NCBI GenBank assembly: GCA_024235255.1
Contig: JACKMT010000001.1
Span: 620,001-684,000, forward strand
Length of the DNA stretch: 64,000 nucleotides
Direction of reading: 5' to 3'
From: Chromatiaceae bacterium
GTDB taxonomy: Bacteria; Pseudomonadota; Gammaproteobacteria; Chromatiales; Chromatiaceae
Shown here: piece by piece, positions 1-7,559 of the stretch
Numbering within the stretch: position 1 is the first letter of the stretch
Layout of the letters: each line of letters starts with the position of its first letter
The notes under the pieces: generated by a model
Database searches by the model: none
Seen by the model: only the letters and a program-made list of their open reading frames with translations
What the model was told of the DNA's origin: nothing
Translations under genes and position numbers: made by a program

Positions 1-1495
1 CACCGATGATTGCGCTCACCTGTCCACGCTCGTCGAGCAGCGCCCGGTGGTTCCATGAAAACCAACGCCATCCTTTGGTCGTCAGTGAACGCTGCTCGAG
101 AAGACACTCGTAAGGTGGGCGATAAAGGTCCATCATTGTACGCCCCTGTTCACCCTGACCTTTTGCCAGTAACGTAATCGGTGAAACCGATCCGAGCAGT
201 TCCGGTTGAGACTTGCCGAAAGTATCGCAATAGGTTGGACTCACGAATTGAAAGTGCCCTTCGGAGTCCAATTTGACAATCATATCTCCCTGGTTTTCCA
301 CCAGTAGCTTATACCTGGCTTCACTGTTTCGAATAGCGGCAAGCTGACTGGAAAGCTCGCTCTGCATACTCTTCAACGCATAACTGATAATGGCCCATTC
401 GTCGCCCTCTATCTTATGCGTTGACGAATCGACCATTGCCCCAATACCATCGACCTCAGCGATACTTTTGATAATCTGTCTGAGCGGTTTTCTCACGTGA
501 CGACGGAAAAAGTAGGCCGTGAAGAGTATATTTCCCAGGATGACAATCAGGACGACTGAAATGATCGATACTTTGGTTGTGCCGAGAATCGTATCCGCCT
601 CTTCAATCGTCTGTGCAGAGATATCCGGCGCGCTCTGGAGGTGCTGGGCAGTGCGTTTCAGCGCCATGCCGTTTTGCATTTGAAGATTATTCAAACGGAT
701 CGAGAGCTCGGCTACTGCGTCCCGCAATTTCAGGATTGAACCGCGGTAATGCATTATCGAACGCTGAATATCCACCCCCTGTTCAGCTAATGCCGATGCC
801 GCTTCATCAGGCAAGTTCAGACGTGAATTGAGTTCATCCACCGCTGTAAGGATAGTGCCGTCATTGCCGCGAAATTCTACGCCGTGTGTCAGATAGCCGG
901 CATGCTGTTCCAGCTGCAACCTCTCAATATTCAGCCATCCAACCCGAAATTCACCGATCCATGTCAGCAGGCGCCTTAAAAGACGGGGTTCACCCTGCTG
1001 GCGCCGAAGATCGGTCAATCGGTCGTTAATCCATCGATCAATCGCACTGATCTCCCAACGGACTTTAGCGCTATTCGCTTGGATCTCCGTCAGCAGATTG
1101 CTTACGGCCTCTCTGCTTTTAGCCAAACGGGATAGAGCGCTCTTGACAGCGCTGATCGAATGCTGCGTCTCTCTATCCTCGACCTGTTCCACATACGCCG
1201 TGAGTTCGTCCTCGAGTTTTTGCCTATTGCGCTGCCAACTATCATCCCGTGCCAAAATCATCGTTGCAAGCGTATCAACACGCTGCAACAACTCTGCCGC
1301 TCGTTGCATCTCCACCGCATCTTTAAACGCATTATTTAGATGCTTGGTTGTCGTTTGCCCGATATGGTGCCCAATTTGCTCAAACGAGAGCAGAAGAGAG
1401 GCAGCGATCAATAAAAACACGATCACATTTGCTGTCATCAACAGCAGCAATCTACTGCTCAGCCGGGAACTGATGAGATCTTTGAAACGAGACAT
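1..1495 (-). CDS. Membrane-bound PAS sensor protein, 3' end cut by window edge
   Basis: About 498 codons are present, starting at ATG 1495 and still open at the left edge. The N-terminus reads MSRFKDLISSRLSSRLLLLM and runs into a hydrophobic segment at roughly residues 16-35. A long, mostly helical extracytoplasmic region of about 280 residues follows, then a second membrane segment (KVSIISVVLIVILGNILFTA) and a HAMP-like linker. A PAS domain then begins (RYKLLVENQGDMIVKLDSEG) and continues to the edge. This is the layout of a transmembrane sensor with a periplasmic helical domain. The output module (histidine kinase, GGDEF or other) lies outside the window, so the enzymatic class is unknown. 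It stands alone downstream of the tRNA-Pro unit on the same strand. Confidence 0.8.
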   Translation of the reverse strand, partial: MSRFKDLISSRLSSRLLLLMTANVIVFLLIAASLLLSFEQIGHHIGQTTTKHLNNAFKDAVEMQRAAELLQRVDTLATMILARDDSWQRNRQKLEDELTAYVEQVEDRETQHSISAVKSALSRLAKSREAVSNLLTEIQANSAKVRWEISAIDRWINDRLTDLRRQQGEPRLLRRLLTWIGEFRVGWLNIERLQLEQHAGYLTHGVEFRGNDGTILTAVDELNSRLNLPDEAASALAEQGVDIQRSIMHYRGSILKLRDAVAELSIRLNNLQMQNGMALKRTAQHLQSAPDISAQTIEEADTILGTTKVSIISVVLIVILGNILFTAYFFRRHVRKPLRQIIKSIAEVDGIGAMVDSSTHKIEGDEWAIISYALKSMQSELSSQLAAIRNSEARYKLLVENQGDMIVKLDSEGHFQFVSPTYCDTFGKSQPELLGSVSPITLLAKGQGEQGRTMMDLYRPPYECLLEQRSLTTKGWRWFSWNHRALLDERGQVSAIIG

Positions 1496-1877
1496 CGTTA
1501 ACCGTCTATTTCTTTCTATCCAAACCTGTAGCGCACGATATTAGAGTAAAGCGTCACTTATGGGCTCTTCCAACCGATTAAAACTAAGGTTGATCGTCAG
1601 CGAGATATAAAACATCGCTGACGGCCAAAGGGGATAAGTGTCGTTCACCCCTTTGGAAACCCCATGGTCTATTGCCCGCCGCAAGCGGCTGGGTATTTCT
1701 GAATGAACAGTCATTAGAACCGAAGTATCAGGCAATGTGTTTGGCTTGGATCGAAAATATCAACCCATGGAAATTTACCAATCCGCTCTCAGTTGCCCCA
1801 ATCTGATCTTCTGCTTTTTACGCTTAGCGGCCAACAAAGTCGAAACCTGATGTATCGATTTTTCTTTAGATAGAACA
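1496..1877. other. Intergenic stretch with no supported gene
   Basis: Between the sensor gene and the tRNA terminator I see no convincing gene. A 64-codon minus-strand open frame at 1541-1735 has no recognisable motif and no good ribosome binding site. The stretch probably holds the promoter of the sensor gene, but I could not pick a convincing -35/-10 pair. Confidence 0.4.
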
Positions 1878-1915
1878 AAAAAGGGTTAGCAACCAGTTAG
1901 CCGCTAACCCTTTAT
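1878..1915 (-). terminator. Rho-independent terminator of the tRNA-Pro unit
   Basis: Arms AAAGGGTTAGC (1880-1890) and GCTAACCCTTT (1903-1913) are perfect inverted repeats of 11 bp with a 12-nt loop. Read on the minus strand, the stem is followed by a run of six T residues. It lies directly downstream of the tRNA 3' end. The A-rich flank on the other side could also let it work for plus-strand transcripts. Confidence 0.85.
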
Positions 1916-1920
1916 TTTAT

Positions 1921-1997
1921 TGGTCCGGGCGAGATGATTCGAACATCCGACCCCTACAACCCCATTGTAGTGCGCTACCAGACTGCGCCACGCCCGG
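1921..1997 (-). tRNA. tRNA-Pro (anticodon GGG)
   Basis: A 77-nt cloverleaf with encoded CCA. The acceptor arm CCGGGCG pairs with CGCCCGG. The D arm contains GCGCAGTCTGGTAGCGC, the anticodon stem CTACA/TGTAG encloses the loop ATGGGGT (U33, anticodon GGG, G37), and the T arm contains GTTCGAATC. The sequence closely resembles the E. coli tRNA-Pro genes. It sits downstream of ihfA and the MerR-like gene, with its own promoter and terminator, so it is probably an independent transcription unit. Confidence 0.97.
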
Positions 1998-2096
1998 AAA
2001 TCTGCTGACTGGTGATAACGGTAGCAGACCGTAAACAACCAGTATCGGATTCAGTCCCGCTGACTGAAGGTGATCTGGACCCGGTGAAGGCCGCGA

Positions 2097-2125
2097 ATAC
2101 TAGGCCTTAAGCGGGCGGTTGTCAA
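2097..2125 (-). promoter_or_regulatory. Sigma-70 promoter for tRNA-Pro
   Basis: On the minus strand, -35 TTGACA (2120-2125), a 17-nt spacer and -10 TAGTAT (2097-2102) are followed by a GC-rich discriminator (TCGCGGCC). GC-rich discriminators are typical of stable-RNA promoters under stringent control. The predicted start near 2090 leaves a leader of about 90 nt before the tRNA 5' end. Confidence 0.7.
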
Positions 2126-2178
2126 TCTCAAACGGCCAGCCTTGGCTGCGTGCATCTGCTAAGGGTGGCTAAAAAATC

Positions 2179-2538
2179 TCAGCGTTTGAGTAGATGTAAA
2201 ATCTCCTCCAGTTCAGTACGCAGCTGGCGAACGATCTGCTGACTTTGTGTGCTGTCTTCTTTGGCACTCTCTCCCGACAACTGTTGCCGGGCACCGCCAA
2301 TGGTGAATCCATGCTCATATAAAAGACTGCGTATCTGCCTTATCATCAATACATCATGCCGCTGATAGTAGCGCCGGTTACCCCGCCGTTTTACCGGTTT
2401 CAACTGGGGAAACTCCTGCTCCCAGTAGCGCAGCACATGCGGCTTGACCCCGCACAGCTCGCTCACCTCGCCAATAGTAAAGTAGCGCTTGCTCGGTATC
2501 GGCGGCAGGTCTGTCGTACTACTGCTCGCTTCCAGCAT
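2179..2538 (-). CDS. MerR-family transcriptional regulator
   Basis: 119 residues. An N-terminal MerR winged-helix domain (about residues 18-86) contains FTIGEVSELCGVKPHVLRYW and the RRGNRRYYQRHDV wing. A short coiled coil (about 95-119) follows. It has no C-terminal effector domain, so the signal, if any, is unknown. This small MerR protein is habitually found directly after ihfA in gammaproteobacteria. Its start overlaps the ihfA stop by 20 nt, implying translational coupling and co-transcription with pheT-ihfA. The role is not established. Confidence 0.88.
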   Translation of the reverse strand: MLEASSSTTDLPPIPSKRYFTIGEVSELCGVKPHVLRYWEQEFPQLKPVKRRGNRRYYQRHDVLMIRQIRSLLYEHGFTIGGARQQLSGESAKEDSTQSQQIVRQLRTELEEILHLLKR

Positions 2539-2818
2539 ATGCTTCCACCCGTGCCTTTAATTTTTGTCCAGGGCGAAACGTCACCACTCTGCGGGCGCAA
2601 ATCGGTATCTCTTCCCCCGTTTTGGGGTTTCGACCCGGCCGTTGCTTTTTTTCACGCAAATCGAAATTACCGAATCCGGAGAGCTTGACCTGCCCTCCAT
2701 CTTCCAAAGCCAGCCTGATCTTTTCAAAGAACATTTCGACCATCTCCTTGGCTTCCCGCTTATTCAGCCCCAACTCGTCAAAAAGTTTTTCGGCTATCTC
2801 TGCCTTTGTTAATGACAT
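2519..2818 (-). CDS. ihfA: Integration host factor, alpha subunit
   Basis: 99 residues, the normal size for IHF-alpha. The HU/IHF fold is complete, with the DNA-minor-groove arm around GRNPKTGEEIPICARRVVTF and the N-terminal dimerisation helices (LTKAEIAEKLFDELGLNKRE). IHF-alpha pairs with IHF-beta to bend DNA in recombination, replication and sigma-54 transcription. It lies two bases downstream of pheT, as in E. coli, and is surely in the same transcript. Confidence 0.97.
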   Translation of the reverse strand: MSLTKAEIAEKLFDELGLNKREAKEMVEMFFEKIRLALEDGGQVKLSGFGNFDLREKKQRPGRNPKTGEEIPICARRVVTFRPGQKLKARVEAYAGSEQ

Positions 2819-2820
2819 CG

Positions 2821-5199
2821 TTATACTCTCAATTGTGCGTTGAGTTCCTGTTTCAGTGTCAGGAGAATCCGATCCATGACACCCTCGACTTCTGTATCTG
2901 TAAGAGTGTGCGAAGTTTCCTGTAAAATCAAGCCTAAAGCGAGACTTTTTAGACCGGAATCTATCCTTTCACCCATATAAACGTCAAAAAGTGTCAAATC
3001 CTTTAGAATCCCCGGCGCGGCTTTCCGAATCGTGTCGCGCAGCTCGCTGAACCGGACCTTCTCATCCACCACCACCGCTATATCCCGGCGAATGGATGGA
3101 AACCTGGACAATTCACGAAAAGACGGCAGACTACCGTCCAGCTCCGACCCCAAGCGGATTTCAAACAGAAAGACTTTTCCTGTAAGTCCGAGTCTCTTCT
3201 CAATCTCCGGATGCAGCATGCCGATCCAACCAATCGGCGCATCGCCTATGGTTATGCTGGCAGACTGACCGGGGTGTAGAGAGGGGTGTGTCTCCGCGGT
3301 AAAGCTGAGCGCATCCCCTCTGGCAGTCAGCGACAGTACCGCCTGCAGATCGGCTTTCAGATCGAAAAAGTCGATCATTCGGGTTGGGCCTCCCCACTGT
3401 TCCGCTTCTTGGGTGCCTGTTATTAAACCGGAGAGCATTAAATCCTGTTTAATTTCACCATCTTGCTTTATGAATCTCAAACCTGACTCGAATATACGAA
3501 TACGGTTGTACTGACGCGCCTGGTTATACAGCGCAGTCTGTAGCAGTCCGGGCCACAAGCTGGTCCGCATGATCGACATATCCGTCGATATGGGATTCGC
3601 CAACTTCACGGTACCATGCTCCGGATCCATCAGATCGTGCATCTCCGGGCTTATGAAACTGTAGGTGATCGCTTCCTGATAATCACGGTCCACCAGAATC
3701 TGCTTCGCCCGCTCCAGACTGAATGCCACCTCCGGTGTCCCCTGCATCAGCGTTGCCGCAGCACTGCGATGCATCGGAATCTTGGTGTAACCATAGATGC
3801 GTCCAATCTCCTCGATCAGATCCGCCTCGATACTGATATCGAAGCGACAACTGGGCGCGATGACCTTCCAACCGCCGGAGGCCGCTTCCACGCGCATCTC
3901 CAGACGCTTGAGTATATCGACAATGATTTCATCATCGATCAGCATCCCCAGCAGCCGCTTAACCTGACTGCGGCGTAACAGAATCTCCGGGCGCTGCTCG
4001 ATATACTGAGGGAAGGCTACTTCATTGATCGGACCCGGCTCGCCACCGGTGATATCCAACAGCAGTCGGGTTGCCCGTTCCATCGCCGTTACCTGCAGCA
4101 TCGGATCGACGCCCCGCTCGTAGCGGTGGGACGAGTCGGTGTGCAAGCCGTAGCTGCGCGCCTTGCCGATAATTGAGGTGGGGGAGAAAAAAGCACACTC
4201 CAACAGGACATCGCAGGTATCCCCGGCTACGCCTGAGTATTCGCCGCCCATGATTCCGGCCAACGCAACCACCTTTTCATGATCGGCGATAACCAGCGTA
4301 TCATCTCGCAGTTCCAGATCGCTCCCATCCAGCATACGCAGCTTTTCGCCGGCTGCCGCCATACGCACGCGGATGCCGCCTGACAGTTGCCGGAGGTCGA
4401 ATCCGTGCATCGGCTGCCCCAGCTCAAGCATGACATAGTTGGTTACGTCGACAACCGGATGAATACTGCGTAGATCCCCACGGCGCAACCGTTCCTTCAT
4501 CCACAGCGGTGTCTTTGCAGCAGGATCGATGTTGCGGATGATCCGGCAGGTGTAGCGTGGGCAGCTTTCCGGTGCAATCAGATCTACAGCAAATTGCTCT
4601 GTATGCATCGGATCTACCGGATGCATCGCCGGCGCTGTTACCGGTACCCGGTTGATGACACCCACTTCGCGGGCAATGCCTGCCAATCCCAGACAGTCGC
4701 CCCGGTCCGGCGTCAAGTCTACATCTATCGCATGATCGTCAAGACCCAAATAGCTGCGAAAATCCAAACCCAATGGCGCATCAGACGGCAACGGCATGAT
4801 ACCGCTGGAGGAGTCAGCCAGTCCCAATTCAGCGGCAGAACAGATCATGCCCTGCGACTCCACGCCACGCAGCTTCGCCCGCTTTATCTTTAAATCCCCC
4901 GGTAGGACGGCACCAATCTTTGCCACTGGCACTTTCATCCCGGTCGCAACATTGGCGGCGCCACAAATAATCTGCAGCGGCTCATCCTCACCCGTCGCGA
5001 CGCTGCACAGACTCAGCTTGTCCGCATTGGGATGCTGCTCGCGGGTGAGAACTTGGCCAACCACCACACCGTTGAATTCACCCGCGACCGGCGTTACCGA
5101 ATCGACCTCGAGACCGGCCATGCTCAACTGGTCCGCCAACTCATCGGTGCCAACAGCAGGATCGACCCATGTACGCAACCAGGCTTCACTGAATTTCAT
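2821..5199 (-). CDS. pheT: Phenylalanyl-tRNA synthetase, beta subunit
   Basis: 792 residues, as expected for bacterial PheT. Visible domains in order are the tRNA-binding (EMAP-like) domain at about 40-150 (VVVGQVLTREQHPNADKLSL), the B3/B4 editing domain, the B5 domain (about 400-475), the catalytic-core-like domain, and the C-terminal FDX-ACB anticodon-binding domain (FPSIRRDIAVVVDEKVRFSE). With PheS it forms the alpha2-beta2 enzyme that charges tRNA-Phe and edits mischarged Tyr. It follows pheS by 23 nt in the same transcript. Confidence 0.98.
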   Translation of the reverse strand: MKFSEAWLRTWVDPAVGTDELADQLSMAGLEVDSVTPVAGEFNGVVVGQVLTREQHPNADKLSLCSVATGEDEPLQIICGAANVATGMKVPVAKIGAVLPGDLKIKRAKLRGVESQGMICSAAELGLADSSSGIMPLPSDAPLGLDFRSYLGLDDHAIDVDLTPDRGDCLGLAGIAREVGVINRVPVTAPAMHPVDPMHTEQFAVDLIAPESCPRYTCRIIRNIDPAAKTPLWMKERLRRGDLRSIHPVVDVTNYVMLELGQPMHGFDLRQLSGGIRVRMAAAGEKLRMLDGSDLELRDDTLVIADHEKVVALAGIMGGEYSGVAGDTCDVLLECAFFSPTSIIGKARSYGLHTDSSHRYERGVDPMLQVTAMERATRLLLDITGGEPGPINEVAFPQYIEQRPEILLRRSQVKRLLGMLIDDEIIVDILKRLEMRVEAASGGWKVIAPSCRFDISIEADLIEEIGRIYGYTKIPMHRSAAATLMQGTPEVAFSLERAKQILVDRDYQEAITYSFISPEMHDLMDPEHGTVKLANPISTDMSIMRTSLWPGLLQTALYNQARQYNRIRIFESGLRFIKQDGEIKQDLMLSGLITGTQEAEQWGGPTRMIDFFDLKADLQAVLSLTARGDALSFTAETHPSLHPGQSASITIGDAPIGWIGMLHPEIEKRLGLTGKVFLFEIRLGSELDGSLPSFRELSRFPSIRRDIAVVVDEKVRFSELRDTIRKAAPGILKDLTLFDVYMGERIDSGLKSLALGLILQETSHTLTDTEVEGVMDRILLTLKQELNAQLRV

Positions 5200-5222
5200 A
5201 CTATAAATCCTTACAATCGGCG

Positions 5223-6254
5223 TTATGCAAACTGCCGTAAAAATCTCAAATCATTCTCAAAAAACAGTCGTAAGTCATTGACTCCATAGCGTAACATTGT
5301 CAATCTCTCTACACCCATCCCGAACGCATAACCGGTATATTTCTCACTGTCGATACCCACATGCCGAAACACTTCGGGGTGCACCATGCCGCACCCCAAA
5401 ACCTCCAGCCAACCGCTTTTTCCACACACCCGGCAACCCTGTCCGCTGCACATCACGCACTCAATGTCCACTTCGGCCGAAGGTTCGGTAAAGGGAAAAT
5501 AAGAGGGCCTAAACCGCAGCTTCAGGTCACGTTCGAAAAAGCGCTGCAGGAAATCGTACAAGACCCCCTTCAGATCGGCGAACGAGACATCTTCATCCAC
5601 CAGAAAGCCTTCCACCTGGTGGAACATGGGCGTATGCGTCAGATCCGAATCACAGCGGTAGACACGTCCGGGTGCAATGATTTTAAGCGGTGGTTGCGCG
5701 TTTTCCATCACCCGGATCTGCACCGGCGAAGTATGCGTCCGCAACAACAAATGTTCGTCAAAATAGAAGGTGTCGTGCATCGCACGTGCCGGATGATGCG
5801 CCGGAATATTCAGCGCCTCGAAGTTATGATAGTCGTCTTCGATTTCGGGACCTTCCTCTATCCGGAAACCGGCGTTTGCGAAAAGCCGTTCAATACGCGC
5901 CAGGGTGCGGGTTACCGGATGCAGACCACCCCGGCCCAGTCCCCTGCCAGGCAGTGTAACGTCCACCCATTCCGAATTCAGGCGCTGCGACAGCACTTGC
6001 TGCTCCAATGCTGACCGGCGTCGGTCAATGTTGGTCTGCAATGTCTGCTTAGCCTTGTTGATCTCCTGTCCGGCCTGGGGCCGTTGCTCCTTTGGCAGTT
6101 GCCCTAGCCGCTTAAGTTGCGCTGTCAGCAGACCGCTTTTACCCAGGTATCGCACCCGCACATCGTCCAGGCCCGCCAATGTATCGGCATTCTCGATAAG
6201 CGTTGTCCCCTCAGTAACAAGCCGGATCAGCTCAGAGTCGGATTCAGCATCCAT
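5223..6254 (-). CDS. pheS: Phenylalanyl-tRNA synthetase, alpha subunit
   Basis: 343 residues from ATG 6254. The frame is open upstream through the hairpin at 6278-6307, but MDAESDSELIRLVTEGTTL is the family N-terminus and is preceded by the SD-like sequence TTGAGGAAC. Class II motifs are clear (RTHTSPVQIRVME; FHQVEGFLVDEDVSFADLKG; GWLEVLGCGMVHPEV). A CxxCx4CxxC cluster (CVMCSGQGCRVC) sits before motif 3, a zinc-ribbon-like insertion that E. coli PheS lacks but many other bacterial PheS proteins have. PheS is the catalytic subunit of the tRNA-Phe synthetase. Confidence 0.98.
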   Translation of the reverse strand: MDAESDSELIRLVTEGTTLIENADTLAGLDDVRVRYLGKSGLLTAQLKRLGQLPKEQRPQAGQEINKAKQTLQTNIDRRRSALEQQVLSQRLNSEWVDVTLPGRGLGRGGLHPVTRTLARIERLFANAGFRIEEGPEIEDDYHNFEALNIPAHHPARAMHDTFYFDEHLLLRTHTSPVQIRVMENAQPPLKIIAPGRVYRCDSDLTHTPMFHQVEGFLVDEDVSFADLKGVLYDFLQRFFERDLKLRFRPSYFPFTEPSAEVDIECVMCSGQGCRVCGKSGWLEVLGCGMVHPEVFRHVGIDSEKYTGYAFGMGVERLTMLRYGVNDLRLFFENDLRFLRQFA

Positions 6255-6272
6255 GGGTTTGTTCCTCAAGAT

Positions 6273-6307
6273 AAAAAAAGGGGGAAGCCTGGAAGGCCTT
6301 CCCCCTT
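6273..6307 (-). promoter_or_regulatory. Terminator-like hairpin before pheS (candidate attenuator)
   Basis: On the minus strand the 10-bp arms AAGGGGGAAG and CTTCCCCCTT enclose ten bases that can form a further small stem, and are followed by seven T residues. The T run ends only about 19 nt before the pheS ATG, leaving no room for a promoter between terminator and gene. pheST expression must therefore come from read-through or from a promoter upstream of the hairpin. In E. coli the same rplT-pheS gap holds the pheM leader and attenuator; here no Phe-rich leader peptide is visible. Confidence 0.75.
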
Positions 6308-6351
6308 GGATGTTTTCAACAGCCGGAACCCGGTCCGACAATATTGAAAGC

Positions 6352-6711
6352 TTAGCTGGAGAGATTGGCCCTGGCTTGCTCTGCCAAGGCGCTAAACGCC
6401 GGCTTATCGAATATTGCCAGATCGGCCAGCATCTTGCGATCAAGCTCGACACCGGCGCGTTTCAGGCCGTTGATCATACGACTGTACGAAAGGCCGTTCT
6501 GACGGGCACCAGCATTGATTCTGGCAATCCACAGCGCCCGGAAGTGACGCTTTCTCTGGCGGCGGTCGCGATAGGCGTACTGGCCCGCCTTGATTACCGC
6601 CTGCTTGGCAACTCTATAAACAGTACCCCGGGCTCCGTAGTAGCCCTTCGCTTCCTGCAGCACCTTTTTGTGTCTGGCGTGTGCTTGAACGCCGCGTTTT
6701 ACGCGAGGCAT
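6352..6711 (-). CDS. rplT: 50S ribosomal protein L20
   Basis: 119 residues, full length, highly basic N-terminus (MPRVKRGVQAHARHKKVLQE) typical of L20. It binds 23S rRNA early in large-subunit assembly; in E. coli it also represses its own operon. It lies 23 nt downstream of rpmI in the infC-rpmI-rplT operon. Confidence 0.98.
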   Translation of the reverse strand: MPRVKRGVQAHARHKKVLQEAKGYYGARGTVYRVAKQAVIKAGQYAYRDRRQRKRHFRALWIARINAGARQNGLSYSRMINGLKRAGVELDRKMLADLAIFDKPAFSALAEQARANLSS

Positions 6712-6734
6712 AACTCAGTCTCCAATCTATAAAA

Positions 6735-6932
6735 TCAGGCGTAAGGAATCATCCGGCGGGCGGCTGCCACATCGGATCTGTGCATCTGGGCAGGTGACCG
6801 CAATTGACGCTTACGCTTGGTGCTTTTTTTCGTCAGGATGTGACGACGGTGGGACTGATTACGTTTAATGGCGCCGGAACCGTTTGTCTTGAACCGTTTG
6901 GCCGCGCCACGATTGGTTTTAATCTTTGGCAT
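6735..6932 (-). CDS. rpmI: 50S ribosomal protein L35
   Basis: 65 residues from ATG 6932 (MPKIKTNRGAAKRFKTNGSG), the invariant L35 start. An upstream in-frame codon would add seven residues not found in the family. Basic, with the usual HILTKKSTKRKRQLR stretch. It is the middle gene of the infC-rpmI-rplT operon. Confidence 0.97.
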   Translation of the reverse strand: MPKIKTNRGAAKRFKTNGSGAIKRNQSHRRHILTKKSTKRKRQLRSPAQMHRSDVAAARRMIPYA

Positions 6933-6962
6933 CTGTTTGAACTCCGCATTCAATAGTTACAG

Positions 6963-7481
6963 TCAGTGTTTTAAGGGGCGCAACACCATGATCATCTGCC
7001 GGCCTTCCATTTGAGGCTGCTGCTCCACTTCGCCGTACGGAGCCAGATCGGCCTCGACACGTTGCAGCAACTCAAGCCCCAGCTCCCTGTGTGCGTGCTC
7101 ACGACCACGGAACCGCATGGTTACCTTGGTCTTATCCCCATCATTCAGGAAACGTATCAGGTTGCGTAGTTTTACCTGATAATCCCCTATATCCGTCCCT
7201 GGACGAAATTTTATCTCTTTGATTTGAATCTGTTTCTGCTTCTTCTTCGCCGCCTGTTTCTGCTTCTTGGCCTCGAAGACGAATTTGCCGTAATCCATGA
7301 TCCGGCATACCGGCGGTTCAGCGTTCGGTACGATCTCCACCAAGTCAAGTTTTGCCGCTTCAGCGGCCCTCAACGCCTCTTCGATCGATACTATCCCAAC
7401 CTGTTCGCCTTCCGCGTCGATCAATCTGACCTGCGGCGTCGCAATATCTTCATTCAGGCGGTTTCTTTTTGGTGCAGCGAT
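6963..7481 (-). CDS. infC: Translation initiation factor IF-3, probable AUC start
   Basis: 172 residues if initiated at the ATC codon 7481-7479, giving (M)AAPKRNRLNEDIATPQVR. No ATG lies near the family N-terminus. A strong SD (GGGGGA, 7489-7494) is seven bases before this ATC. The alternative TTG at 7496 overlaps that SD and lacks one of its own. Both IF-3 domains are intact (N domain about 10-78, linker, C domain to RQMIMVLRPLKH). IF-3 binds the 30S subunit and rejects non-AUG initiation. Non-AUG starts of infC (AUU in E. coli) are the known basis of its autoregulation. Start choice is inference. Confidence 0.93.
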   Translation of the reverse strand: MAAPKRNRLNEDIATPQVRLIDAEGEQVGIVSIEEALRAAEAAKLDLVEIVPNAEPPVCRIMDYGKFVFEAKKQKQAAKKKQKQIQIKEIKFRPGTDIGDYQVKLRNLIRFLNDGDKTKVTMRFRGREHAHRELGLELLQRVEADLAPYGEVEQQPQMEGRQMIMVLRPLKH

Positions 7482-7559
7482 TTCAGTTTCCCCCAAAGAA
7501 TAAAGCCTGTTCTGAGCGCAGGCGCACGGTGTTCCGGCGCTTTACCTCAGAACAAGCTC

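Noticed and set aside
1541..1735. 64-codon minus-strand open frame
   Set aside because: No motif, no SD and no family resemblance; lies in a gap before a terminator.
1921..1997. tRNA-Pro as an integration site for a genomic island
   Set aside because: No integrase gene and no repeated tRNA 3' end were seen in the window.
6255..6452. 66-residue N-terminal extension of PheS
   Set aside because: It translates the terminator-like hairpin and overlaps rplT; the family start and an SD are at 6254.
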